Source: Mesomycoplasma ovipneumoniae (GTDB lineage Bacteria; Bacillota_I; Bacilli_A; Mycoplasmatales; Metamycoplasmataceae). Taken from it: 64,000 nt of DNA. The stretch covers positions 983,501-1,047,500 of the forward strand of contig NZ_CP079199.1 of assembly GCF_024758565.1 (NCBI RefSeq), in the 5' to 3' direction. Positions 11,472-22,298 of the stretch are shown in pieces; within the stretch, counting starts at the first letter, position 1, and every line of letters starts with the position of its first letter. The position numbers were made by a program, and so were the translations under genes. The notes below the pieces were generated by a model that was not told the DNA's origin, did not search any database, and saw nothing but the letters and a program-made list of their open reading frames with translations.

Positions 11472-12237
11472 TGTCATCCTTGCCAAATATTGAATCTATT
11501 TGTTCTTGGTCAATATCTGAAAATGAATTAAAAAAGTTAGCAGTTCCATTGTTTATTAGTAAAATTCTACCATCATATTTTTTCACTAAATTAATATTAT
11601 GAGAAATAATAATTGTGATTGAATTATTTAATTTTCCAAAATTAATAATTAAATCAATAATTTTTGCAGCTGTTTTTGGATCAAGAGCTGAAGTTGGCTC
11701 ATCAGCAAGAATTATTTTTGGGTGGTGTAACATGAGCTTTGCAATTTCAACTCGCTGTTGCTGACCTCCGGATAAGTCCTGAAAAATAGAATAAATTTTT
11801 TCTTCCAAACCAAGTTGGCTCATAATTTTAATTATTTGTTCACGTTGGCTTTTGGTTGGAATTGCGAATAAACTATAAAAAATATTTTTATACTTAGGTA
11901 AATTTTTTGCTAAATTTAAATAAACACTTTGAAAATTTATTGAAGTTGGTGTTTGAGTAAGATATCCAACTGTTTTTAAAAAATTTTTTTTATTTTTTTT
12001 GTTTTGATCTAATAAATTTTGTTCTTGCCAAATTAGCTTGCCTGAAACAAAAATATTTTGTAAAATTGACAAAAAAAACGAAGATTTACCTTGACCACTT
12101 GGGCCAATTACAAATAAAAGTTCTGTATTACATAACTTAAAATTAAGAGGATTTATTAAATTTTTTCCGTTTTTATCATGTCTAAATGAAAAATCTTCAA
12201 AAATTAGACAATTTTTAGTTTGTTTTTGATTGGTCAT
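11452..12237 (-). CDS. p29: ABC transporter ATP-binding protein, p29 type
   Basis: 261 residues with all ABC motifs: Walker A GPSGQGKSS near residue 42, Q-loop 'YLTQTP', signature LSGGQQQRVEIAKLM near 156-170, Walker B 'IILADEPTSALD', and switch His in 'IIISHN'. It energises import of the P37-bound ligand. Its start lies 23 bp inside the p37 gene and its 3' end overlaps p69, so translation is probably coupled. Similarity to PhnC-type ATPases is expected of the p29 family. The C-terminus is unusually acidic (DDNEDDDH). Confidence 0.9.
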   Translation of the reverse strand: MTNQKQTKNCLIFEDFSFRHDKNGKNLINPLNFKLCNTELLFVIGPSGQGKSSFFLSILQNIFVSGKLIWQEQNLLDQNKKNKKNFLKTVGYLTQTPTSINFQSVYLNLAKNLPKYKNIFYSLFAIPTKSQREQIIKIMSQLGLEEKIYSIFQDLSGGQQQRVEIAKLMLHHPKIILADEPTSALDPKTAAKIIDLIINFGKLNNSITIIISHNINLVKKYDGRILLINNGTANFFNSFSDIDQEQIDSIFGKDDNEDDDH

Positions 12238-13507
12238 AAATCTTACGGAATTCAGGGTCCTGTTGATTTATTTTTCGATAACCATTGTACCCAACGTTTG
12301 GACCATATTCATCTTTTCCGTTTTTTGCCATGTTAACAAATGCTTGAGAAATTAAATCAGCTTGAAGTTTATTAAAAGTTGGCCGGTATGAACCAATGTC
12401 ATATGAAGCAGGATTTGTTAGCATAAAAATTTCAACTTTAGAGTCTGGTTTAGAGCCTGTTTCGCTTGAAGTATATTGTTTTGAATCTTTTTTATTTTCA
12501 GTTCAAGCAAAAGAAGCCTCATCATCAAATGCGATTCTAAAATTTGGATCTTGACCAATTGTATGACCATCTCCTTGAATATATCTATCAGCATGTCCTA
12601 GCCGATCTTCATTTAAACTAGCCGATCTAAAACTTGGGCCAAAATGTTTTTTTAGAATAAAATTCTGCATTTTAAATTTTCCAGCAGAAGTTAGTTTTCC
12701 ATGAATTATTCCGTAATTTCTAAATTTAGGTCAGTCTTTGTCATGTCAACTTTTTTTAATTTCGGCTCTTGTTTTTTCATCGCCATAAATCATAATCATA
12801 CCACGATAATATGAAATTATTTTTTGTGGGTTTGAATCATCATATAAAAATCGATAAGCAATTTTGTCTCATTTTTGCGCATCATTTGGGTTACTTGACC
12901 ATTCATTATAAGGAGTTTTATTAAATAGTTCATTTAATTCTTTTGCACCTTTATATAATGGGTCATTTTCTGTTCCATCAGTGTAAAAAACCGCCGATTC
13001 AGGGCTATTTTTAAAAGCTCATGTTAAAGTCTGGAGACCATTATAAAGTTGTTTATCTTGGTCATCCTCGATAGTTGTAGTTGCATCAGCAATTGCAAAA
13101 TCAAGCGCATTATCTGAGTTATTTGATGATTTTAATAGCGAAAGTTTTGCTTTTGCATCATCATTTCCAACAAAATGAAAACTTACATCAGGCAAGTCTT
13201 TAGTTTGTGGATTTGCCTCTTTTAGTTTCTTAAATTCTTCCGTTAAATTGGTAAGAAATTTATTAACACGATCAGGTTCTTCTTTAGTTTTAAGTTGAAA
13301 TCAACTTTGACTTAAACCAAGGTTAACTTTTGTATCCCATGTTTTAGCTAGTTGCTCTGGATTTTGATCAGCTAGTTGCTCTGGGTTTTGATTTGCATTA
13401 TGCGCACATGCAGAAATCACTAATGGTACTGTTAAAAAAGATGAAAGAAAAGATAATTTTTTTAAAAAAGTTCTTTTTTTAGAGTGAAATTTATTTTTTT
13501 TCGTCAT
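12215..13507 (-). CDS. p37: Substrate-binding lipoprotein P37 (PhnD/Cypl-like)
   Basis: 430 residues. Signal peptide with lipobox VISAC (Cys near residue 28), followed by an imperfect duplicated 'ADQNPEQLA' repeat. The downstream sequence and operon order match the high-affinity transport protein p37 of M. hyorhinis, whose crystal structure (Cypl) contains bound thiamine pyrophosphate. This fits the TPP riboswitch directly upstream. ATG 13507 is preferred over TTG at 13516 because AAAAGGAAAA lies about 10 bases upstream of the ATG. It ends 23 bp inside p29. Role: capture of thiamine or its phosphates outside the cell. Confidence 0.85.
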
Positions 13508-13583
13508 TACAAACAATTTTCCTTTTGTGTTTTAGTAAACAAGGTGTTTTATGACGATTTTAGCATTCGCTTATAAAGAAAAA

Positions 13584-13663
13584 GGACAAACTCGTTACGC
13601 TAGTATTACCTAGATCAACTTTTAAGAGTCTTTCTCAGCCCAAAACGGACACCTCTGTTTACC
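13584..13663 (-). promoter_or_regulatory. TPP riboswitch (THI element)
   Basis: Read on the minus strand, this holds the conserved pieces of the THI box in order: GAGGTGTCC, GGGCTGAGA, a CTC that pairs with the GAG (P2), TTGATC, and CTAGGTAATACTAGCG (the P4 loop with GTAAT). The outer stem P1 can form between GGTAAAC and GTTTGTCC. A TATAAT box at 13672-13677 places the start of transcription immediately before P1. It controls p37-p29-p69. Downstream, ACACCTTG (around 13540-13547) can pair either with the SD region AAAAGG or with AGGTGT inside the aptamer (13649-13654), which suggests control of translation; that part is inference. Confidence 0.88.
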
Positions 13664-13788
13664 TAGTTTAAATTATAGCATAATCATTTAAAAAATTTGA
13701 CAAAAAATAGTATGAAAAATCCAACTTTTTTCAAAAAATTCATCTTCTAAATAAATTTGAGCATTTTTAACAAAAAGTAAAAAATCCC

Positions 13789-14310
13789 GAGTTTCGTAGT
13801 TTGATGGCAAAAATTCACTTTTTAGTGAATATAAATACGCAAAATACTCGTAAACCGTTTTTTGACCTAAAACCTTAATCTTTATTATTTTAAAATGAAC
13901 TTTTTGCAAAAAAATTTTTAAAAAATGCTTGGTCAAAGAAAAAATTTTGTTATAATAAGTCTCACTAAGAATAATTAATAAATTTTTAGATTAGAATTAA
14001 GGGGGAATTAGTTATGTTTTTGCCATAAAAAAATCAGATCTTGCAAATTTTTCATTATATTTTTAAATATGATGGAATGCCTTAAATTTAACCGTTTAGA
14101 AATCTACAAATTTAAGGTTTTTAGTTATTGTTCTTTCAAAACTTCATATATTTTTTAGGCTCAATGTAAATAAAAACGAGTTTTCTATTTACATTGAGTT
14201 TAAATAGTAGTTGTATTTTTTTATGATTTTCGCCAGTGTTTTGAACTAAAAAAGCAGTTTAAAATTTCATATTTTGCTTTTTAAGATTATCTCATCAAGC
14301 TGGGAAACTC
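13789..14310 (+). mobile_element. MITE-like repeat, copy 2
   Basis: 522-bp copy of the same element. The left terminal repeat is damaged (GAGTTTCGTAGTTTGATGG); the right end is intact. It contains the promoter, AAGGGGGAA, and ATG-TTT-TTG-CCA-TAA. Flanking direct repeat of about 23 bp, 13763-13785 and 14324-14346, with a few mismatches. It lies between the riboswitch promoter and the 3' end of the orphan hsdS, both on the minus strand. Confidence 0.78.
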
Positions 14311-14348
14311 ATGAAATTTAAGGATTTTTAACAAGAAGCAAAATTTTT

Positions 14349-15512
14349 TTATATAAACATTTTAGTTATAAAACTATTTTTTAAATTTTTTAAATATTCA
14401 ACTTTTTTCTCATAGGCAAGAATTAGTGAGTTAAAAGTTTCAAAAAGTTGCGAAATTTTTTGTTGTTCAGCAACATCTGGAGTGAACTTTAACTCAATTT
14501 TGAGTACATTTGAGCTAATTAAATGTGGTATTGTCCCTTGAGAAATGAATTTTTTGGAGTTTTTTTCGAACTGAATTGCAAAAAGTGTACTTTCAGGATA
14601 TTTTTTTGAAGTTAAAATTCCACAATTAGAGGTACCGAAAAATTTTTCTTGAATAAATTTAGCCGATCCAGGATTTCCGTGAGTTGAAAAAATTATTTTT
14701 TTTGAGCCAAATATTCATTGTAATAACCAAATATTCCGTGATTTTTTATTTGTGAGGAATAAACCGGGTAGATGTATCCGCTCTCTCTCTCTCTCTCTCT
14801 CTCTCTGTACAGGTCTAGTTTTTATTTGGTTTTTGGTTAACGTTTGACCTCGGGAAATCTCAAATAAATTTTTAACTTGGTCAGTAATTCAGGCTGATTT
14901 GAAACCTTTAAATCTAATTGAAGGAAAATCTGAACTTAAATTAGCAAACATTTTATTACTGAAATCATTTTTAAGATTTTTCAGGAGGCTTATTTTTTCT
15001 TCAAGTTTATTAGTTAGGTTTTCAAGTGTCTCAAAAAGTTGGGAAATTTTCCCCTGTTCACTGATATCAGGAGTAAATTTTAACTCAACTTGGGCCATAT
15101 CCTCATTTTTTAGAGAAGGAACGATACTTCTTGAGACTCATTTTTTGGTTTGTAATCCAATTCCAATAGCAAAAAATTCATTTTCAGGATATTTTTTTGA
15201 AGTCAATATGCCACAATGACCAGTTGCAAAAAATTTTCCTTTTCGAAAATTAACAATTCCGGCATTCCCGTCGGCTGTGTATGTTATTACATTTTCAGCC
15301 AAAAATTCTTTATAATAACCCAAAATACCGTGATTTTCTATTTGCGAAGAATAAACTGGGTAAATATATTTTCCTGAAACAAATGTCCGAAAATCTTTTT
15401 TGGTTAAATTTTCACCGCGAGTTATTAAAAATAAGTCCCCTACTTCTTTTGTCAGTCATGCTGAATCAAATTGTCTAAATCTAATTTGTGGGGAACATAT
15501 TTTTTTTAACAC
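14349..15512 (-). CDS. hsdS: Orphan type I restriction specificity subunit HsdS with GA tract
   Basis: 387-codon open frame from GTG 15512 (SD AAGGAT) to TAA. It contains two target-recognition halves, each followed by a conserved coiled-coil spacer ('KISQLFETLENLTNKLEEK' and 'KISQLFETFNSLILAYEKK'). HsdS selects the DNA target of a type I methylase/nuclease. The two halves resemble each other (both have 'YPVYSSQIxNHGI' and 'CGILTSKKYPE'). In half 2 a (GA)13 tract encodes (Arg-Glu)n and puts the next 25 or so codons out of the family frame; an A8 run (14696-14703) returns the frame. With the repaired frame the missing 'GYIYPVYSSQIKNHG' appears. No hsdM or hsdR is adjacent. Confidence 0.8.
14781..14806 (-). 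repeat. (GA)13 tract in orphan hsdS
   Basis: Thirteen CT units on the plus strand, read as GA on the coding strand, inside target-recognition half 2. One unit more or two fewer would put the downstream 'GYIYPVYSS' segment in frame, but that reading then stops at the A8 run. Slipped-strand mispairing hot spot. Confidence 0.95.
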
Positions 15513-15831
15513 TAGATATCCTTAAAGTAAAAAAAGAAAAAAATAATTTATATATTTTACTACAAATTCGCCAAATCTAGTCTAAACAATATAAATTTAA
15601 CTATTTTTAAATAAAAGTTAATGTATTAAATTAAAAAAATCACCCTGAATTTAAAAACGCCGTCAAGACAAAAATTTTCCAAAAAATGTAATTTTGTTAT
15701 CTAATTTTTGATTTTTTTCAAAACTTAGACAAAATTAAAATTTATTATAAGATTTTGCATTTTTATAAATAATAAAATCTTATCTAAATGGTATAATTAA
15801 GTTAAAAAAAGCACAAAAAGGGGGCTAAAAA
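15513..15831 (+). promoter_or_regulatory. glpK upstream region with inverted repeat and promoter
   Basis: No gene seen in these 319 bp. Near the glpK end there is a 10-bp inverted repeat ATAAGATTTT/AAAATCTTAT (15747-15783) and, 8 bp later, TATAAT (15792-15797). The inverted repeat sits in the -35 area and could be an operator. The rest is featureless AT-rich DNA. Confidence 0.45.
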
Positions 15832-17364
<1,533 letters not shown>

Positions 17365-17377
17365 AAGGAAATTTTAC

Positions 17378-18115
17378 ATGGAAAATATCATTTTTTTATC
17401 TGAATTTCTGGGAACGGCAACGCTAATTTTACTAGGAAATGGCGTTAATTATTCTGTAAGTGCAACAAAAATGTTTGCAAATCAATCAGGAAAATGGATT
17501 GTTATTGCTCTTGGTTGGGCTCTTGGTGTGCTTTTGGGAATTATTGTTGCAAACGGAGTAGCCCCTGGTATTTCTGTTGCCCATTTAAATCCGGCAGTTT
17601 CAATTTTTTCTGCTATCAGCCAAAAAAATGCCGAGTTTTTAGCGCTTATTCCGTTCGAATTTTTAGGAGCAATTTTTGGTCAGATAATTCTAAATACGAT
17701 TAACTGAAGTCATATTAAAGAAACAAAAGCCGAAGTTATTGCCTCATGTCACCATACCGGACCAGCGTTTAAAAAATCTTATGTAGGTAACTTTTTATAC
17801 GAATTTATCGGAACTATTGTCTTAATTAGTACAATTGCATTTTTAGGTAGTTCCTTTAAAACAATGGCACCAGTAATTGTTGCCTTGATTGTGCTTTCAA
17901 TAGGATTATCTCTTGGTTCTTCAACTGGTTATGCTATAAATCCAGCACGTGATTTTGGTCCAAGATTTGTATTTTTTCTTACTTCATTTGTCTTAAAAAA
18001 ACATAATAATTTCTTAAATGTTGATAATTGAAAACAAATTTACGGATTTGATTATTCATGAAATCCAATTATCGCTCCTAGTTTAGCTGCGGTTTTACTT
18101 GGTTTTGCGATTTAA
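17378..18115 (+). CDS. glpF: Glycerol uptake facilitator (aquaglyceroporin)
   Basis: 245 residues, MIP family. Two NPA boxes are visible: 'HLNPAVS' near residue 72 and 'AINPARD' near residue 188, with hydrophobic helices between them. The Asp after the second NPAR (NPARDFGPR) is the mark of glycerol facilitators as opposed to water channels. It lets glycerol enter by facilitated diffusion and GlpK then traps it. SD AAAAGGAAA precedes the ATG. Co-transcribed with glpK. Confidence 0.95.
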
Positions 18116-18207
18116 TTTGCCCGTTTTACTAGGTTTTTTTGAATTTCTTCTTGGAAATTTTTAAGTAATTTGCTATAATTTATTGCATATTTTGCTTAGA
18201 GGTGTTT

Positions 18208-20265
18208 ATGATGAGGGGTAAAAAATCGTTATTTTTCTTGTTAATAAATTCAGGAAGTTTGCTCTTGACTTCTTGTGGGATTGCTACATCTCGAATTGAA
18301 TTACAAAACAAAAAAGATGAAAATACCCAAGTTCTATTTCAAGAAAATGATTTAGTTCAAAAAGAGGCTTCTGTGCCTCAGAAAACTAGTGATTTGTTGG
18401 ATAATTCAAAAATCCAGCCCACCGAAAAAAACACTTCTAAACAAGAAACCAATCAAAAATTAAATCAAATTACAACTACAACTACAAATAAGAAATCAAA
18501 TTTGGTCAAAAAACAAATTTTAAAAAATTTTAACCAACAAAACCAACAAAACCAACAAAACCAACAAAACCAACAACAACAACAACAACTTTCAAGCTCT
18601 ACAAGTAACAAAAAAACTGAAAAAATTACTAAGGAACAGTCAAAACCGGTTGTTTCTTCAAATTTTTCACAAGAATATTGGCAATTAGAAGTCGATGTTA
18701 AAAATTTTATTAACACTGAATTAAAAGAGCTCAAGCACGAAATTTTTAGAGATAAATTAAATCAAGCAATTGATGAAGTTGAATACAAAATAATTTATGA
18801 CCAAAAAAATCAAAATGAAGCCTTTTTCAAAAATAGCGTCGAAAAACTAACAAAAGTTTTTGATGAAGTTAAAGTTAATTATAAAAATTCAACTAATTTT
18901 TCGCAAATAATTCAGCCAAAAATTCAAGGCGAAAAACCAAAAGAAAAAGACGAAAATTCTTATCCTTTAGGGATTGAAAAATACCAAGATTATCAAGGTA
19001 ATTTAAATTCTAATAATTCAGCCAAAAGTTTTATGAATTTAATTGACCCAAAAGATGTAAGAGATTTTGAATATCAAGGTTATAATGAAAAAAATCGCAA
19101 AAAAGTTGCTGATTTTACTAAAAAATTAATCGATGATGCTAAGCCAAAAACCGACGAAGAAAAAATAAAAATTATTTTTGACTGGATAGTTAAAAATGTA
19201 AAATATGCTTGAAATCTAAGTCGGACTCCCGCAGTTGAACCCTCAGCTGTTTTAGAAGAATTATATGCTGTTTGTGGTGGTTATTCTAATTTATATAAAG
19301 CGATGCTTGATTCGATTGGTGTTAAAAATTCAATTGTCATTGGTTGATCAAAGTTTGGGCCACACCAGTGAAATTTAGTTTTTGATTCAAAAACTAAAGA
19401 TTTTTTTCACTCAGACCCAACTTGAGGGCAATTCAAAAGAGATGATGCTGAATTTGCAAAAGATCATAAAGCCTTCAAAATTCTTGACTCATATTATTCA
19501 GAAAACGACCAAACTTATGAATATAATTTAGGTGTTTCGCTTGTTTCTGCTAACACTAGCGATGTTAAACCTGTCTCTGAAATTAAAAATAAGTCAAAAG
19601 TAGTCGGGATTTCTAATGATTTTCTAAAAAAAGCAAGCAAATTATATATTGGTCCAAATGTTAGGCGAATTGATTATCAAAGTGGAACTTTTAACGTTAA
19701 AAGTATTGAAGTTGATCCGCAAAATCCTTATTTTGCCTCAAAAGACGGCGTTTTATATAATAAAAGCTTGACAAAATTAATTATAATGCCTGAAAAATAC
19801 GATTTTTCTTCATTTATTTTGCCAAAAACAGTACAAGAAATCGAAGATTACAAATTTTCTCTAAATGCAAAAAATTTAGAAAAAATCATTGTCGAACCGG
19901 GAAATTACTATTTTAGGGATTATGGCGGAATTTTATATAACAACGATTTAAGCAAAATTATTGTTATCCCTAAAAATTATAAAGGTAAAATTATTACTGC
20001 TAAAAATGTTAAATTAGATGCTCATACATTTGCAAATAATCCAAAAATCACTGAAATTGAAATTAGCCAAGGCGTAAAAGAAATTCCTGATTTTACATTT
20101 AACTCTCTAAGTTCGCTTTTAATTATTAAAATACCACAAAGCCTTGAAAAATTTTCTGAAAATGCTTTTGTAGGAATGGATCCAAAAAAACTAAAAATAA
20201 TTTCCCCGCCAAATATAGACAAAAATGTCGCCAATGTTTTAAAAAAATGAAAAAAGACGCAATAA
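18208..20265 (+). CDS. Lipoprotein with polyQ tract, transglutaminase-like domain and BspA-type LRRs
   Basis: 685 residues. Signal peptide with lipobox LLTSC (Cys near residue 22). Residues about 100-135 are a low-complexity Asn/Gln tract encoded by 9-bp tandem repeats. A transglutaminase/protease-like core follows, with the expected triad: Cys356 in 'AVCGGYSNLYKAM', His386 in 'GPHQWN' and Asp403 in 'FHSDPTW'. The C-terminal part has leucine-rich repeats of the BspA/LRR_5 type ('KITEIEISQGVKEIPDFTF', 'GILYNNDLSKIIVIPK'). It is a surface protein, probably a cysteine peptidase or crosslinking-type enzyme with a binding domain; the substrate is unknown. GTG at 18202 is also possible, but SD AGAGG favours ATG 18208. 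Confidence 0.85.
18532..18589 (+). repeat. 9-bp tandem repeat encoding Asn-Gln-Gln, then CAA repeat
   Basis: Five units of AACCAACAA (18532-18576) followed by several CAA triplets. The unit is a multiple of three, so changes in copy number keep the frame and change only the length of the Gln/Asn spacer between lipid anchor and enzyme domain. Confidence 0.9.
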
Positions 20266-20284
20266 ATCATTGCATCTTTTTTTT
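20256..20284 (+). terminator. Intrinsic terminator overlapping the stop codon
   Basis: Hairpin GACGCAAT-AAATC-ATTGCATC followed by a T-run. The TAA stop of the transglutaminase lipoprotein (20263-20265) is inside the stem-loop. Confidence 0.85.
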
Positions 20285-20889
20285 AATTTGAAAAAATATT
20301 ATGAATATTAGCTAGGTTGATCTATAAATTACTTTTTTATTAAGTTTATTTGATTTTCCTGAGTTTGCCAGTTTGATGGCAAAATTCACTTTTATTGAAT
20401 ATAAATATGCAAAAATACCCGTAAATCCGGGTTTTTGACCTAAAATCTTATTTTTTTATTATTTTAAAATTACCTTTTGCAAAAAAAAAAAAAAAATGCT
20501 TGGTCTAAGAAAAAAATCTGTTATAATTACAAACACCTAAGAATAAATTAATAAATTTTGACATTGAATTAAGGGGGAATTAGTTATGTTTTTGCCATAA
20601 AAAACTCAGAAAATGCGAATTTTCCATTATGTTTTTAAATATGATGGAATGCCTTAAATTTAACTGTTTAGAAATCTACAAATTTAGGGCTTTTAGTTAT
20701 TGTTCTTTCAAAACTTCATATGTTTTTTTAGGCTCGATGCAAATAAAAACGAGTTTTCTATTTGCGTTGAGTTTAAATAGTAGTTGTATTTTTTTATTAT
20801 TTTTGTTGTTTTATCCATAAATTGATTTTTACCAGTGTTTTAAAATAGGTAATTAACTTTTGCTAAAAAAGTTAAAAAACTGCCCAAGC

Positions 20890-22225
20890 TAAACTAGGGC
20901 AAAAAAATTAACAGTTTAATATTATTTTAACATCATAGCATATTGCTGTGGTATTTTTCAATTTAAAATTGATTGAATTCTATAGTTGTTGTATCAAAAT
21001 ATATAATCTGCAATTATTTTTTTCAGATCTTCAAAAGTTATTTTACTGTAGTCTAACTCGTTTAAGCATCCGGTTTTTATAATTGAAAATCAGTATTCAG
21101 CCTCCCTATTATTTAATGAATTTCCTACACGAGACAACGAAACAGTTCCTCCCATTTTATTTATTTTGTCAATATAGATTTTTGAAGTGTATTGAAATCC
21201 ATGGCCTGAATGAATAACAAAATCTTTATCAATAGACCTAAATGTCTTTATATCATCCATAACTAAATGAAGATCATTACTTACAGATAATTTAAAATCT
21301 CTGATTTTTTTAGTTTTATGCTCAATTATTACAGACAAAAATACATGGTTATCCTTAACATCTCTGGGAGCTTTTATATATGTAACATCAGTAGCAAAAA
21401 TATTTCTATTTAATTTATCATTGTAGTCGCGTTTAACAATATCCGGCAATGCGAATTTGGTGTTCTTAATTTCGCTCCTTCTTCTTTATTTTCTAATTTT
21501 GCATACTAAATTCAATCTTTTTAAATGTCTTCCAAGAGTTCGAGGGTGAATGTAAATATTATATTTCATAGAAATATAAGCACTCAACCTTAAGCGACCA
21601 TATCTACCTTCATTATCAAGAAAGGATTTTTTAATTATTGCGTCATTTTTATGCTCCTTTACTTTTATTACTCTAGTTTTAGATTTTGCCACTGCTTGTC
21701 TGCATACATTAAAAATTTTCGCAGATTTGCTGTAGGGAATATTTAGTGTTTTGGCTTCACTAAGTTTTGCTGATTTTGATTTATTTTTATTGATCTCGTA
21801 ATATCTCTTAGCTATTTCTATTAATTCTTCTTTTGTAAATTCGTTTCAATCGGGTTCGATTTGTTTTTTAGGTCTGCCACTCCCTGGCTTTCTGTTCGAA
21901 CCCTTTTTATCTAATAATTGATCTTGCATATCATTATTATAATATCTAATAATTTTTTTGATTCTTCGAAGTAGTTGTGTTCTGGTTATAAAACTTGTAT
22001 CTGGCGAAATATCGTTTATATAATTTATTGTTTTTTTTAATCCAAATTCATTGTAAATTTTATAAATCATATCAAACTCGTCTTTTTTAAAGTGTCTTGA
22101 CATTAGTATTCTCCTTTTTGTTGAATTTGAAAATTTAAAAAAGCTAACACTTTGAGCGTTAGCTTTTCCTTAAACTAGGGCAAAAAAGCAAATACCTTAG
22201 TGTTAATTTTTTTTGCCCTAGTTTA
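20890..22225 (-). mobile_element. IS3-family-like insertion sequence, decayed
   Basis: About 1336 bp bounded by inverted repeats TAAACTAGGGCAAAAAAATTAACA (left; given here by position 20890-20913) and its near-complement at 22201-22225. A 10-bp stem hairpin (22139-22167) with a T-run lies between the right end and the transposase start and would block read-through transcription into the transposase, as in many IS elements. A second copy of the terminal motif starts at 22171. A clear target duplication is not visible. It sits inside a MITE. Confidence 0.8.
20922..22103 (-). pseudogene. IS3-family transposase, inactivated
   Basis: A 393-codon frame on the minus strand. The first part has helix-turn-helix segments and 'RYGRLRLSAYISMKYNI'-like text that matches the HTH_21 region of IS150-type OrfB; the second part is the integrase core. 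A TAA at 21486-21488 cuts the frame between them ('CKIRK-stop-RRSEIKNT'). The first catalytic Asp (FATDVTYIK) and the Glu region (NNREAEY) are present, but the second Asp is lost: 'HSGHGFQYTS' where the family has HSDxGxQY. OrfA- and OrfB-like parts are in one frame here. Almost surely non-functional. Confidence 0.8.
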
Positions 22226-22298
22226 AACCGGACACTTTTTTAAGATTATCTATCAAACCGGGAAACTCATGATAAATATTCGCTAGATTGATCTAAAA

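Larger units (their letters stand above)
20361..22268 (+). mobile_element. MITE-like repeat, copy 3, interrupted by an IS3-type element
   Basis: Left end GAGTTTGCCAGTTTGATGG (20361) and matching right end (to 22268) of the MITE family. The middle is split at its 3' third by a 1.3-kb insertion sequence (20890-22225). Promoter, AAGGGGGAA and ATG-TTT-TTG-CCA-TAA are intact at about 20520-20600. Flanking direct repeat of about 58 bp: 20301-20358 and 22271-22328. The right copy is the native end of glpO, so the left copy is a duplicated scrap of that gene. Confidence 0.8.

Noticed and set aside
18532..18589. CRISPR-like array
   Set aside because: The units are 9 bp without spacers; it is a coding microsatellite. 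No cas genes are in the window.
18465..18734. Minus-strand frame rich in Cys-Trp-Phe opposite the polyQ tract
   Set aside because: It is the reverse reading of the CAA-type repeat.
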